Below are positions 26,435 to 35,328 of a DNA stretch of 49,717 nucleotides, in pieces. The DNA lies in contig JAUZFQ010000042.1 of NCBI GenBank assembly GCA_030838445.1, positions 1 to 49,717 of the forward strand, read 5' to 3'. The position numbers were made by a program, and so were the translations under genes. Origin of the DNA: Pyrinomonadaceae bacterium (GTDB lineage Bacteria > Acidobacteriota > Blastocatellia > Pyrinomonadales > Pyrinomonadaceae). Position 1 is the first letter of the stretch. Each line of letters starts with the position of its first letter. The notes beneath the pieces are model-generated. The model made no database searches. It was not told where the DNA came from and was given only the letters and a program-made list of their open reading frames with translations.

Positions 26435-26498
26435 GAACTCAACCGCCGAATTGCTCTATTTCACTTCTAGGTCACTTCGTGGAGACTCGCTTGCCCGA

Positions 26499-27482
26499 TC
26501 AGTTGCTCGCGACCATCCCGCTCGCGGCGACCTCCGTCGAGTTGACGCGCACCTTGCCGTGTTCGACTTCCACGGTGTCGCCCTGCTTGAGCGTGCCGTA
26601 GCTCTGGCCGTTGACCGTCAGTTTCTCGTCGTCAATGGTGACCGTCGTGTCGCCGCAGTTAAAGTTGTGCTTGCCCTGTTCGCTCGACGAACTCTCGTAC
26701 GTCCAGCAGGCCGGTGAGACTTTGACGAGGTGCGAACCCAGACGACTCCCGCCCTGATTGAGGCCGAGCATGCTGTGGCGTTTTTCGAGCATGGCTAAAA
26801 GTTCCGTGCAGCCCTTCTGCCGGGCGATGAAGATGGCCTTGCGATCCCAGAGGTCGCCCTGCAAGTTCAGGTCGGGCGCGCGCTCAAGCAGCGCCTTCAC
26901 CGTCTCGGTCGGGCATTTGCTATCGCCAAGATGGTCAATGTCCAGCGTCCCGGAGACGGCATAGGTCAGCGCGCTCTCCGCGCCGTGCATGCCGTAGGGG
27001 TTCGCGCCCCTGGCGAGCAAGGCTTTGACGATCTCGGCGTTGTCGTTGGCGGCGGCGTAGGCGAGCGCGGTCATTCCGCCCTCGTTTTTGCTCGCACGGC
27101 AGTCGCCCGCCGGGGCGTTTATGTCCGCGCCGCGCTCGATCAAGAGACGCCCCACGTCGTTCTGATTTTTATGGATGGCGTGCATGAGCGGCGTCCAACC
27201 GGTCGAGGCGCAGTCGCGCACGTTCAGGTCGGCGCGCGCTTCGACGAGGGCGCGGGCGACTTCCGTGTTGCCGTTGCGCGCCGCCCACATCAGGGCGGTG
27301 TAGCCCGACTGGTCTCTCTCGTTCACGTCCGCGCCCGCGGCGATGAGTTTCTTAACCTGCGCCGCGTCGCCGCGCTCGGCGGCAATCGTCAGCGCCGTAG
27401 ACGGGTGATGACTTTTGCACGCGCCGACCGTCAACAAGAGGCACGCGCTCAACCCTGCGATGATGAGATTCCGGCGTTTCAT
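26499..27482 (-). CDS. Ankyrin-repeat lipoprotein
   Basis: The 327-residue product has a lipoprotein signal (MKRRNLIIAGLSACLLLTVGAC, lipobox LTVGAC with Cys 22). About five ankyrin repeats follow (ALTIAAERGDAAQVKKLIAA, GYTALMWAARNGNTEVARAL, GWTPLMHAIHKNQNDVGRLL and so on). A C-terminal beta-rich region of about 80 residues (CGDTTVTIDDEKLTVNGQSY, VNSTEVAASG) completes it. Ankyrin stacks bind proteins, so this is probably a periplasmic membrane-attached interaction module. GCAGGAGGAGTCACC before the ATG is a strong ribosome-binding site. It follows the FecR-type gene on the same strand, separated by a hairpin terminator. Confidence 0.9.
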   Translation of the reverse strand: MKRRNLIIAGLSACLLLTVGACKSHHPSTALTIAAERGDAAQVKKLIAAGADVNERDQSGYTALMWAARNGNTEVARALVEARADLNVRDCASTGWTPLMHAIHKNQNDVGRLLIERGADINAPAGDCRASKNEGGMTALAYAAANDNAEIVKALLARGANPYGMHGAESALTYAVSGTLDIDHLGDSKCPTETVKALLERAPDLNLQGDLWDRKAIFIARQKGCTELLAMLEKRHSMLGLNQGGSRLGSHLVKVSPACWTYESSSSEQGKHNFNCGDTTVTIDDEKLTVNGQSYGTLKQGDTVEVEHGKVRVNSTEVAASGMVASN

Positions 27483-27549
27483 GGTGACTCCTCCTGCTTC
27501 GTTACTGCGGTTGGTCGTCAACAACTGATGGATGCGATGGGTGTGACGA

Positions 27550-27588
27550 CGCGCCCGGACGGTTGCTTGAAACAACCGTCCGGGCGCG
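27550..27588 (-). terminator. 16-bp perfect-stem hairpin after the FecR-type gene
   Basis: CGCGCCCGGACGGTTG (27550-27565) pairs perfectly with 27573-27588 around a seven-base loop. It starts 15 bases past the stop codon of the FecR-type gene at 27603. There is no U-run, but the stem is very stable. It separates the sigma operon from the ankyrin lipoprotein. Confidence 0.75.
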
Positions 27589-27602
27589 CTGTCTAGTCGT
27601 GC

Positions 27603-30404
27603 TTACTTCTTATGCTGCGTGTCGCCCGTCTTCCCGTCCATCGCCTCCATCATGATGTGCTGCATGGCGAAGGAGTTCGGGAGGCCGAGCAGGCTGCCGG
27701 GGCTGAGGCCGAAGGGGCCGCCCTCGGTGTTGGCCGCAAGCGTGATGCGGTCGCCCTGCGCGTAGGCGTAGGCCAGCGTCGGCTGCGAGTTGGCGGCGAA
27801 GGCGGCGATGGCCTTCTGCTGCTCCTCGCTGAGCGACTTCGCGCGGTCGCCGACAGCCCCGGCCAGCGGTTGAAGCAGCGGCGCGAGGTTGTGATAGAAG
27901 ACGGCGGAGAAGTTCGTGTTGCCGTCTTCGGGCAAGGCCGACGTGAAGCGCGGCGAGGTCACGAGCGACACGCCCGACTCGCGATACTGCAAGGCGCGGC
28001 TCAGGAGCGCGGTCGTCGGCGCGGCGATCATGTAGCCCTCCGCGAACGTGTAGTGAACTTCGAGGCCGAAATCCACCGAGCGCAGCGTGTAGATGTTCGG
28101 ACTGCCGCCCGACGCCGTGAGGGTCAGACCCTTCTGGCCGTGCTCGGCCGCCCACTGGTTCAACTTCCCGACCACGCTCTCGAACGTCCCCTGCAAGTGC
28201 TTCTGGTCATACACCTCCATGATCATCTTCCACGAAGGCGTCGGCAGCACGGGGCCGTCGATGGCGAAGGCGAACTCGCCGCCGAGCGGCGCGGCGAAGT
28301 CGCGCTTGAGGTCGAGGCCGTTCTGCGTTTCGAGTTCGCGCAGGCGTTTGCGCAAATCGGGCGAGGCGGTCTCCATGAAGCCGAGCAGGTCGTCAACTAA
28401 GAGCGTCGGCTCTTTGACGACGAAGGCCGTCGCCACGTTCGCGTCGGGCGAGACGAACTTGAGCGCGCCCATCGGCCCCGGCGCGGCCAGCCAAGAAGCG
28501 ATGCCGCGACGCGGTTCGTTGAAGGTCAGCACGGCGCGGCTCTGCGTCTTGTCCTTCACTTCCTTCTGCTCGACGACGAAGTGCTTGAGGTTCAACAAGC
28601 CCGTCTGACGATAGAGGTCGAGTTTCTGCTGGCCGCCGACTTTCGCGGCGTCGCTCGTCGCCTGACCGATGACCCGTTCGAGGTCGGCGGCGACGATCAG
28701 TCCCGCGCCTTCCTTATACACTTCGCCGATGCGCGTGTAGAAGGGCGTGCCCACGAAGCGGTTCGTGCCGGGCGCGTTGATGGTGGCTTGCAGGCCGCGC
28801 AAGGATTCGAGTTTCGGCGAGGCCGCGAAGAAGTCGTCGCGCACCCAGACGAACAGTTCGTTGTGATTGTTGCCGCGCGCGGTCTTCTTGTCGCCGCCAG
28901 CCTTCTTATCGCTGCTCGTGGCCGTTGTAGTTGCTGCCGTTGTTGCAACAACCGCGCTGGGGTCTTCGATGATGCGGACGCTCGGCGCGCCCTTGTCCAC
29001 AGACTTCAAATCGCCGATCTGTTTTTCGAGGAACGGGCGGAAGCCCGCGCCGTCCTTCAACTCGCCGAGGACGAGGAAGGCGTCAGGCTCGCCCTGCGCG
29101 TTCGTGCCCGCCGTGACGACGATCTCGTCGCCGAGGTACTGGCCGAACTCGCGCACGCGCTCCATCGTCTGGTTCAGCCCCGGCCCGTGCGCCGTGGAAG
29201 ATTCCTGCTCGCGCATCCACTGGCTGAGCGCGGGGTTCTGCGCGATGCGCTCCTGCATGATGCGATGCGATTCGCCGAGCGTCGTCGCCAGATTAGGCAG
29301 CGCGGCGTAGAGCACCGTGCCTTCGGGCGCGAGGTCGAGGAAGCGCGTCGAGTAGCGCACGCCGGGGTGGGGCACTTGCTGCGCGATGTCTTTACGCAGC
29401 GCGGCGAGTTCCGTGACCATCTTCGCGTAGCGCGAAGCGTTCCGGCTCCACGCGATGTCGTCTTTGACGGAGACGGGGACGAGGCTCGCGCCCGTCGTCG
29501 TCTGGTCGCCGGGAAGCAAAACTTTGTCCGCGCCGGAGTGGTTGACGTGAACTTCGCCCTCGACCACCGAGACGCGCGAACCCTTCGTGCCGCTGCCGAC
29601 CGCGAAGATCGTGCCCTTGACGGAGACGAGCGAATCGGGAGTGGCGACGAAGAGATGACCCGCGCCCTGCTTGGCGGCTTCGACGATCACGTCGCCGCGA
29701 TCCAGATTCAGCGTCACGCCCTGCGCCGTCTCAGTGATGGAGAACTCGGAGCGTTCGCGCATCTCGACGCGCGAACCGTCGGCCAGTCGCACGACCGCGC
29801 CGGAGTCTTTCGCCGTCCGCACGCGCACGCCCTTGCCGATCTCTTCGCCGACGGCCATCGCCAGCGTGCCCGCGTCGGTCACGCGGTAGAGCGCGCCGTT
29901 CGCGCTCTCGACGGTCGCGGCGAGCGCGCCGCCCGAAGGCAAACGGTTCGAGAGGAACAGCGCGCCCGCGAGGACGGCCATGACGACGGAAGCCGCGACA
30001 GCCCAACGCCACGCCGTGAAATTCGTCCGCGACGAACGCGCGGGCTGGTTGAACTGCGCGCGCGCGGCGGCGGTGCGCCCGGTGCGCGCTTCCTTGAGAG
30101 CCTTGCGGCAGGGGATGCATTCCTGCGTGTGGTCTTCGAGGAGCAGAGCGCGCGCGGGCGACAACTCGTGGCGCAGGTAAGACGGGATGAGCGACTGAAA
30201 ATCGCCGCAGTTATTGATCTGCTCAGACGCGACTGTCGCCGCCACGGGCGAGGTGGCCGCGGCGGAGATGTTCTGGTCTGAGGCGAGACGCGCCCACACG
30301 CGCGAGGCCGCCGTGTCCACGGCGCGCGCGTCCGGTTGGTCGCCGCGCACGGCTTCCACGGTTTGGTCGATGATGGCTTCTAGCTCTTTTTTATTACGCT
30401 TCAT
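27603..30404 (-). CDS. Zinc-finger anti-sigma / FecR-domain membrane protein, very large
   Basis: The 933-residue product starts [20 protein letters not shown], overlapping the sigma-factor stop by 11 bases. Residues about 60-101 form an anti-sigma zinc finger with HTQECIPC (H92-x3-C96-x2-C99). A membrane helix (133-151, [20 protein letters not shown]) leads to a periplasmic FecR domain (about 185-290: [40 protein letters not shown]). The remaining 640 residues are an uncharacterised periplasmic region with a Thr/Lys low-complexity patch near 540-560. It probably holds the adjacent ECF sigma factor at the membrane and releases it on an envelope signal. Typical FecR anti-sigmas are about 300-400 residues, so the large C-terminal sensor region is unusual. 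Confidence 0.88.
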   Translation of the reverse strand: MKRNKKELEAIIDQTVEAVRGDQPDARAVDTAASRVWARLASDQNISAAATSPVAATVASEQINNCGDFQSLIPSYLRHELSPARALLLEDHTQECIPCRKALKEARTGRTAAARAQFNQPARSSRTNFTAWRWAVAASVVMAVLAGALFLSNRLPSGGALAATVESANGALYRVTDAGTLAMAVGEEIGKGVRVRTAKDSGAVVRLADGSRVEMRERSEFSITETAQGVTLNLDRGDVIVEAAKQGAGHLFVATPDSLVSVKGTIFAVGSGTKGSRVSVVEGEVHVNHSGADKVLLPGDQTTTGASLVPVSVKDDIAWSRNASRYAKMVTELAALRKDIAQQVPHPGVRYSTRFLDLAPEGTVLYAALPNLATTLGESHRIMQERIAQNPALSQWMREQESSTAHGPGLNQTMERVREFGQYLGDEIVVTAGTNAQGEPDAFLVLGELKDGAGFRPFLEKQIGDLKSVDKGAPSVRIIEDPSAVVATTAATTTATSSDKKAGGDKKTARGNNHNELFVWVRDDFFAASPKLESLRGLQATINAPGTNRFVGTPFYTRIGEVYKEGAGLIVAADLERVIGQATSDAAKVGGQQKLDLYRQTGLLNLKHFVVEQKEVKDKTQSRAVLTFNEPRRGIASWLAAPGPMGALKFVSPDANVATAFVVKEPTLLVDDLLGFMETASPDLRKRLRELETQNGLDLKRDFAAPLGGEFAFAIDGPVLPTPSWKMIMEVYDQKHLQGTFESVVGKLNQWAAEHGQKGLTLTASGGSPNIYTLRSVDFGLEVHYTFAEGYMIAAPTTALLSRALQYRESGVSLVTSPRFTSALPEDGNTNFSAVFYHNLAPLLQPLAGAVGDRAKSLSEEQQKAIAAFAANSQPTLAYAYAQGDRITLAANTEGGPFGLSPGSLLGLPNSFAMQHIMMEAMDGKTGDTQHKK

Positions 30405-30960
30405 GATGTTTCTCCAGATATTCACCAATCTCTCCACGCAGCCGCACGCGGGCGCGGTGCAGCGTGACGGCGACGACCATCTGCGACATGCCGAGCATCT
30501 CGGCGATCTCGCCGTTGTCGTAGCCTTCAAAATAGCGGAGGGCGAAAACTTCCGAGGCGCGCGTGCCGAGACGCGCGACCGCTTGCCTGAGCAGCGTCCG
30601 CATCTCTTTGTCGGCCTGCTGCGCTTCGGGGTTCAAAATCGGGCTTTGCAAAAGTGCCGCGTCCACGTCATCGAACGGCACGGAGCGGGCGCGCGTCCGG
30701 CCGCGCATCAAATCGAGCGAGGCGTTGACGGCGGCGCGGTGCAGGTAACTTCCGGGGCTGGGGGCGAGGTCACGTTTCTCTTTATTACCGGCGAGGCGCA
30801 TGAAAATGGTTTGCAGCACGTCTTCGGCGTCCGCGCTGCTGCCCGTGATGCGGTAGGCGGTGCGGTAGACCTGTTCGTAGTGCTGCTGGAACAGGCTTTC
30901 GAGTTCTTCCAGCCCGCCGCCGGGGGAAACGGCTTTCAGTTGAATTGCTGTAGCTGGCAC
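30394..30960 (-). CDS. ECF-type RNA polymerase sigma factor
   Basis: This sigma factor has region 2 (LFQQHYEQVYRTAYRITGSS, DAEDVLQTIFMRLAGN, SYLHRAAVNASLDLMRGR) and region 4 (LGTRASEVFALRYFEGYDNG, EIAEMLGMSQMVVAVTLHRA). I choose the GTG at 30958-30960 because GAAGGAGAACAAT lies directly before it, giving 188 residues. An ATG at 30991-30993 (MGGDREVKEN) is the alternative. A still longer frame begins inside the promoter and is ruled out. The stop overlaps the zinc-finger/FecR gene by 11 bases, the usual sigma/anti-sigma coupling. The upstream repeat array suggests activator control or autoregulation. Confidence 0.93.
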   Translation of the reverse strand: MPATAIQLKAVSPGGGLEELESLFQQHYEQVYRTAYRITGSSADAEDVLQTIFMRLAGNKEKRDLAPSPGSYLHRAAVNASLDLMRGRTRARSVPFDDVDAALLQSPILNPEAQQADKEMRTLLRQAVARLGTRASEVFALRYFEGYDNGEIAEMLGMSQMVVAVTLHRARVRLRGEIGEYLEKHHEA

Positions 30961-31086
30961 ATTGTTCTCCTTCACTTCTCTATCTCCACCCATAAAACGC
31001 CCCCCCGCGGGGTTTATTAACAGCCCCGCCAAAAATTTCCGCCTTGATGGAATGAGAGAAATCGGCGACCGCGCGAGAAACGGCAG

Positions 31087-31195
31087 CATATAACCGGACG
31101 CGCGCGTCCTTCAACTGTTTTCGGAGCGGCGTTCAACTGTTTTCACGACGGCATTCAACTCTTTAACGACCGGATTCGACCGTTTTTACCGGGAA
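31087..31195 (-). promoter_or_regulatory. Promoter with four helically phased direct repeats
   Basis: On the minus strand GAAAACAGTTGAA-like units recur four times. On the plus strand they begin at 31110, 31132, 31154 and 31175 (TTCAACTGTTTTC and variants), with periods of 22, 22 and 21 bases, close to two helical turns. The last unit contains the -35 hexamer TTGAAG (plus 31109-31114). It is followed after 16 bases by TATATG (plus 31087-31092), giving a start site near 31080 and a leader of about 90-120 bases before the ECF sigma gene. The gap to the plus-strand gene at 31309 holds nothing else. Confidence 0.6.
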
Positions 31196-31308
31196 ACCTC
31201 TGCGCCGGACGCGTCGAACATTTTGCGGCGAAGATTTTAATGACGCGCCAGCGGCGGCTGTGCTATTACTCAGCCGCTCGCTCAACCCGCCCGACGGAGT
31301 TTCCCCCG

Positions 31309-31617
31309 ATGTCCAGAATCCTGCTCGGCACACTCTGCGGCCTCGTCTACGGCGCGCTCTCCGCCGCCTCCATGCTCCCGCTCGAATTTCCGGACAAACG
31401 GGCAGCCCTCACCGGCGCGTTCCTCAACCGCTTCGCCATTGGCTTCTGTATCGGCGCGGCGCACCTGCCCCTGCCCGCGTGGGCGCAGGGACTCGTCTTC
31501 GGCCTCCTCCTCAGCCTCCCCGACGCCATCATCACCAAAGCCTACGCCCCCATCCTCATCCTCGGCGCAGTCGGCGGCACAATCATCGGCCTCATCGTCG
31601 GCAAGTGGGGACACTGA
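31309..31617 (+). CDS. Small polytopic membrane protein (102 aa)
   Basis: The 102-residue product (MSRILLGTLCGLVYGALSAA...) has three to four hydrophobic segments (about 4-22, 41-58, 61-78 and 82-97), rich in Gly and Ala with few charges. GGAG lies nine bases before the ATG. The frame is open to 31240 upstream, but the preceding residues are not membrane-like. I do not recognise the family. It converges on the response-regulator gene, 29 bases between stops, with no obvious terminator. Confidence 0.78.
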   Translation: MSRILLGTLCGLVYGALSAASMLPLEFPDKRAALTGAFLNRFAIGFCIGAAHLPLPAWAQGLVFGLLLSLPDAIITKAYAPILILGAVGGTIIGLIVGKWGH

Positions 31618-31646
31618 ATTTATAAGTTTAAAATTTGGTGGAAAGT

Positions 31647-32354
31647 CTACCCGACGAATTTGTAGCCGAGGCCGTGGATGGTGAGGATGAACTGCGGGTA
31701 GTGCGGGTTGGGTTCGAGCTTTTGCCTGAGCCACGCGATGTGGACGTCCACGGTGCGCGTCGAGGGCATGGCGTTGTAGCCCCAGACTTCGTTCAACAGT
31801 TCGTCGCGCGAGATGGTCGCGCCGCGATGCTCGATCAGGTAGCGCAGTAGTTTGAACTCGCGCGCGGAGAGTTCGAGCGGCGCGCCTTCGCGCGTGACTT
31901 CGGCGCGGCGGAAGTCTGCGCGGATCACGCCGAACTGGTACACGTCGGCCGACGACGCGACGACGCCCGCCGCGCCCGGCTGTGGCGGGGGCACGCGCCG
32001 GAGTAACGCTTCGATGCGCGCGAGGAGTTCCATCATCTCGAAGGGTTTCGTGACGTAGTCGTCCGCGCCGATCTTGAGGCCGACCACTTTGTCCACCACC
32101 TGCCCGCGCGCCGTGAGCATGATGACGGGCACGGCGTTGCTGCGCTGGCGCAGGTCGCGACACACGTCGAAGCCGTTCTTGCGCGGCAAGCCCACGTCCA
32201 AGATGATGAGGTCGAAAGTTTCCGCCAGCGCGCGCGCGAGACCCGCCTCGCCGTCAGTCGCCGTCTCGACCGTGAAGCCTTCGCTGACGAGGCGGTCGGT
32301 CAAAGTCATCAACAGCCCCGGCTCGTCTTCGACGAGAAGAATGCGCCCGCTCAT
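31647..32354 (-). CDS. Response regulator, OmpR/PhoB family
   Basis: This 235-residue transcription factor has a receiver domain with the acidic pair in LLVEDEPG, phospho-acceptor D53 in LIILDVGLP, switch MLTARG and Lys in ADDYVTKPFE. A short linker (RRVPPPQPGAAG) leads to a winged-helix DNA-binding domain ending LSAREFKLLRYLIEHRGATI, then VDVHIAWLRQKLEPNPHYPQ and FILTIHGLGYKFVG. Its ATG overlaps the kinase TGA in reverse (the kinase stop is 32351-32353), but since the regulator lies downstream of the kinase the two are co-transcribed and translationally coupled. The target genes are not evident. Confidence 0.97.
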   Translation of the reverse strand: MSGRILLVEDEPGLLMTLTDRLVSEGFTVETATDGEAGLARALAETFDLIILDVGLPRKNGFDVCRDLRQRSNAVPVIMLTARGQVVDKVVGLKIGADDYVTKPFEMMELLARIEALLRRVPPPQPGAAGVVASSADVYQFGVIRADFRRAEVTREGAPLELSAREFKLLRYLIEHRGATISRDELLNEVWGYNAMPSTRTVDVHIAWLRQKLEPNPHYPQFILTIHGLGYKFVG

Positions 32355-34345
32355 ACGTCTCCGCCCCGCACGGCGTGTGCGCCGTTGCCGTTCACAGTTG
32401 CTCCGTTCGACGCGGCGGGCAGGTGCATCGTGAACGCGCTGCCGCGCCCCCGTTCGCTCTCCACGCTGACGCGGCCGCCGTGCGCCTCCACGATCTGTTT
32501 GACCAGACTCAAGCCCAGCCCGTTGCCGTGAATCTGCGCCGCGACCACCTCGCGCCCGCGATAAAACGGCTCGAAGATGTGCGGCAGATCAACGGGCGCG
32601 ATCCCTGCGCCACGATCCTCCACCTTGATCCGCACTTCCCGTTCCGCGCCGCCGACAGCGCGCGCAGACAGTTTCACCCAACGGCTTTCGCCGCCGTACT
32701 TCAAGGCGTTCGAGATCAAGTTTTGCAACGAGCGTCCGAGCGCGGAGGCGTCGGCCATGACGGGCGGCAAACCGACCGGCACGTCGCGCTCGACCTCGAA
32801 CCCGGAGTCGCCCCCTTGCGCCCCCGCGCGACACGAAGCGAGCGCACTGTCAATCAAACTCTCGACCGCGACGGGCGCGAGTTTGAATTCGCGCCTGTGC
32901 CCCGACTGCGCGCCCGCGAACTCCAACACCTGCTCAACCATCTCCGCCAAACGCCGCCCCTCACTGTGAATGACCTCGCCGTAACGACGCACCTGCCGCC
33001 GGTCGTCAATCACGCCGTCGGCCAGATTCTCGCCCGCCGAACAGATGACGGCGAGCGGCGTGCGTAGTTCGTGCGTGACGCCCGCGACGAACTCCACCTG
33101 TCGCCGCGCGAGACGTTGCGCGCGATGCGTCGAGACGAAGATGAGCGCAACGCTTCCCGCGAGCAGCAGGAGGATGCCGAAGCTGACGAGCAGGCTGCGC
33201 CGCCGCGCCTGCCCGACCGCCGCGTCGAGCGACCCGGCGACGTGCGTCACGACGAGTTGCAAGCCGCCCGGTCGTGTTTCAGTTGACATCACACGACGCA
33301 TCGCCACCTCGCTCGTCCGGCTCTCAAGCACGCGCACCGAAAGTTTCTTCCCGCGCGACTCCGGCGACGACGATGCGCCCGCCACATCCTGCACCTCGCG
33401 CACGCGCCGCGAAACGAACGAAGGGAGAAAGGCGTCCATCTCGTCGAAGCGAATCTGAAAAATGTCCGCGCGCGCATCGCCCGCCGATGACGAAGCGGCG
33501 GCGACTTCCGGCGTGTCAGGCGCGGATTGATAGAGCGTCTTTCGCGGGTCGCTGCGGTCAACCACCGCGACGCGGTAATCGAGTTGGTCGCCGCTCGAAA
33601 AATAACGGCGGGCGAGCGCAGGCCACAGTTCGCCCTTGATGTAATCGAGATCGAGCGTGACCAGGACGTAAGTTGAGAGCGGCGAGTAGTTCGTTAAGAC
33701 GAGTTTGTTCTCGTCACTGAGCGCGGGCGGTTGCCACGGGCGACCCATCCCCTCGGCGTGCGTGATCTCGTCGGGAACGATGGGGATGATGACGGCCGGG
33801 ATTTCCTGATCCACGTTCGGCTGCGGCGCGTAGAGACCCGCCCCCACCATGTCGCGTTCCGCAGGCGACGCGTGCGATGCGTGTTGCTCGCGCGCACTCG
33901 CGAAGCGACGCCTGAGCGCGCCGAACGCGGCAGGCCACGCCGCGTCCACGAACTTTCGCGTCGCAGGATCGAAGCGTGTGAGTTGTGGTTCTGCGCCCAC
34001 GTCGCCCGCGTCAACGACGTACACGTCGCCGACGAGCCGCGGGTGCGGCGCGTTCGCGCGCCACTGATCGAAGCGCGCGGCGTAGGCGTCTGCGTCGCGC
34101 GCGCGCCACGCGCTCGCGTCCAGTTTCAAGTTGAAATAGACGCGTCCGAGTTCGCGGTCGAAGTCCTGCGCGAAGCGCGCCGCGCCCGCGCTGAGCGTGG
34201 CCTGCATGCGCTCGCGCTCGGCCGCGCTGACCTGACCGAGCCAGCGATACTGCAACGTCGCCAGCACGACGAGCAGCACGACGAGCGACGCCGCCAGCAC
34301 GAGCAGCAACGGCGACGGTTGACCCGGTTTGAACTTGCCTCTCAC
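32351..34345 (-). CDS. Membrane sensor histidine kinase
   Basis: The 664-residue kinase starts with GTG. One N-terminal helix (12-32, LLLVLAASLVVLLVVLATLQ) is followed by a large periplasmic sensor of about 345 residues with no domain I recognise and a second helix (384-404). HisKA follows with H425 in VAGVTHELRTPLAVICSAGE, then HATPase with NLISNALKYGG (N box), VEDRGAGIAP (G1), FEPFYRG (F) and GNGLGLSLVKQIVEAHGG (G2). No HAMP domain is evident. The C-terminus ends in a short Asn/Gly tail. It pairs with the OmpR-type regulator by a four-base overlap. A promoter-like sequence directly precedes the GTG. Confidence 0.95.
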   Translation of the reverse strand: MRGKFKPGQPSPLLLVLAASLVVLLVVLATLQYRWLGQVSAAERERMQATLSAGAARFAQDFDRELGRVYFNLKLDASAWRARDADAYAARFDQWRANAPHPRLVGDVYVVDAGDVGAEPQLTRFDPATRKFVDAAWPAAFGALRRRFASAREQHASHASPAERDMVGAGLYAPQPNVDQEIPAVIIPIVPDEITHAEGMGRPWQPPALSDENKLVLTNYSPLSTYVLVTLDLDYIKGELWPALARRYFSSGDQLDYRVAVVDRSDPRKTLYQSAPDTPEVAAASSSAGDARADIFQIRFDEMDAFLPSFVSRRVREVQDVAGASSSPESRGKKLSVRVLESRTSEVAMRRVMSTETRPGGLQLVVTHVAGSLDAAVGQARRRSLLVSFGILLLLAGSVALIFVSTHRAQRLARRQVEFVAGVTHELRTPLAVICSAGENLADGVIDDRRQVRRYGEVIHSEGRRLAEMVEQVLEFAGAQSGHRREFKLAPVAVESLIDSALASCRAGAQGGDSGFEVERDVPVGLPPVMADASALGRSLQNLISNALKYGGESRWVKLSARAVGGAEREVRIKVEDRGAGIAPVDLPHIFEPFYRGREVVAAQIHGNGLGLSLVKQIVEAHGGRVSVESERGRGSAFTMHLPAASNGATVNGNGAHAVRGGDV

Positions 34346-34351
34346 GTCTGC

Positions 34352-34375
34352 AATGTAGCATAGCCCGCGCGGGCT
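34352..34375 (-). promoter_or_regulatory. Leaderless-type promoter and 14-bp palindrome of the kinase operon
   Basis: TACATT on the minus strand (34357 down to 34352) is six bases from the kinase GTG, so transcription would start at the start codon. Immediately upstream, AGCCCGCGCGGGCT (34362-34375) is a perfect palindrome placed where a dimeric regulator could block or aid polymerase. No good -35 box is seen. Confidence 0.4.
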
Positions 34376-34485
34376 GAAACCCGTCGCGCCGGAGATTTTA
34401 CATTCTTAACATCCGCGTTCGCCGTCGCGCGTTTCGGCGCGAGGTCGAACGTCAAATTTTTACGGGCGCGCTCTAAAATTAGTTA

Positions 34486-34514
34486 TTGACTTCGCGGGTC
34501 AATAGGAATATCGT
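34486..34514 (+). promoter_or_regulatory. Sigma-70-like promoter of the 136-aa gene
   Basis: TTGACT (34486-34491) and TATCGT (34509-34514) are separated by 17 bases, close to the housekeeping consensus. TTGAC and GGTCAA within the element also form a short inverted repeat. It gives a leader of about 110 bases before the ATG at 34631. The rest of the gap 34346-34485 has no gene. Confidence 0.55.
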
Positions 34515-34630
34515 GCGGCCGCGTTAACTCTCCGCTAACGGAAGCCTTCACTCCGTTAGCCTCACACAAGGTTGTCGCCGCCGCAGATCGCGACAACTCT
34601 TGCCAACCAACCCTCAGATAGGAGACCCCT

Positions 34631-35041
34631 ATGGCTACCAAGAAAAGCTCCAAGAAATCCTCCAGCAGCGCGGCGAAAGGTTCGGGGCCGACCCAGACCT
34701 CAGTCAGCGAAGGGAAATCAACTGCCAAGCTCCCCGCAGCAGTAAGTGCCGGAGTCGGCGCGGGCGGCGCGGCGTTGACAACCTTCTTCGGGCGCGTCAC
34801 GCCGGACGCGTCGCCCGGTTGGAACACCCTGATCATTAGCGGGCTGCCGCTCAACACGCGCGTCGTCACCGTCTGGATGACGGAATGGGTGCAGGGCAAC
34901 TTCTCGCACGCCGGCGCGGCGTGGTACTACACGTACAGCGTGCAACTCTTCAATCAGGGAAGAAACTGCCGCGTGCGTTATTACTTGGAATGGAACACCC
35001 ACTTGGCCACGGGCTTCCAGTTGATCTTCGGGCCGGGATAG
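34631..35041 (+). CDS. Hypothetical basic/beta protein (136 aa)
   Basis: The 136-residue product has a Lys/Ser-rich, probably disordered N-terminus (MATKKSSKKSSSSAAKGSGP), a short Ala/Gly/Val hydrophobic stretch (about 35-50), and an aromatic-rich, likely beta-stranded C-terminus (WNTLIISGLPLNTRVVTVWM, AAWYYTYSVQLFNQGRNCRV, RYYLEWNTHLATGFQLIFGP). There is no classical signal peptide and no family I know. ATAGGAGACCCCT before the ATG is a strong ribosome-binding site. The gene has its own promoter and a perfect-stem terminator, so it is a well-insulated single-gene unit. It could be a nucleic-acid-associated or surface beta-sandwich protein, but that is speculation. Confidence 0.82.
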   Translation: MATKKSSKKSSSSAAKGSGPTQTSVSEGKSTAKLPAAVSAGVGAGGAALTTFFGRVTPDASPGWNTLIISGLPLNTRVVTVWMTEWVQGNFSHAGAAWYYTYSVQLFNQGRNCRVRYYLEWNTHLATGFQLIFGPG

Positions 35042-35055
35042 TTTAGGCGGCGAGG

Positions 35056-35100
35056 GATAGGGCGACGGGGCGCAACACACGCTTCCCCCGTCGCCCTATC
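35056..35100 (+). terminator. 15-bp perfect-stem terminator
   Basis: GATAGGGCGACGGGG (35056-35070) pairs exactly with 35086-35100 around a 15-base loop and is followed by TTTCCCC. It begins 15 bases after the stop of the 136-aa gene. The remaining gap to 35328 has only a promoter-like TATAAT. Confidence 0.8.
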
Positions 35101-35282
35101 TTTCCCCAACTCACCGGCCAGCCCCGTTCACACTCCCCGCCAAGCCTTCCTCTTCCGCTTCCCCTCCACAAGTCGTCAAAGTCGCCCGCCCGCAATCTTC
35201 CGAGTCATCTCTCTCGCTTGAGTCGCAGACCCACGCGCGCGGTTCGCGTCCCGGCGTTAGGCCATGCGCGCCGGAGAATGTT

Positions 35283-35288
35283 TATAAT
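35283..35288 (+). promoter_or_regulatory. -10 box of the amphi-Trp gene
   Basis: A perfect TATAAT, with a TG two bases upstream, lies 40 bases before the ATG at 35329. A clear -35 element is not visible. Confidence 0.5.
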
Positions 35289-35328
35289 CCAACCCGTTCG
35301 AGACGATTTCATCTACGGGGGATTAAAC

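Noticed and set aside
28581-30281. 566-residue plus-strand frame
   Set aside because: Antisense to the zinc-finger/FecR gene; the composition (Arg, Ala, Asp, His) is typical of a high-GC shadow and there is no domain.
31061-31089. Upstream ATG of the ECF sigma gene (231-residue version)
   Set aside because: That ATG lies inside the proposed -10 box; the GTG at 30958-30960 has a strong ribosome-binding site.
31110-31195. 22-bp repeats as a CRISPR remnant
   Set aside because: Units are contiguous and diverged with no spacers, and they end in a promoter; regulatory phasing explains them better.
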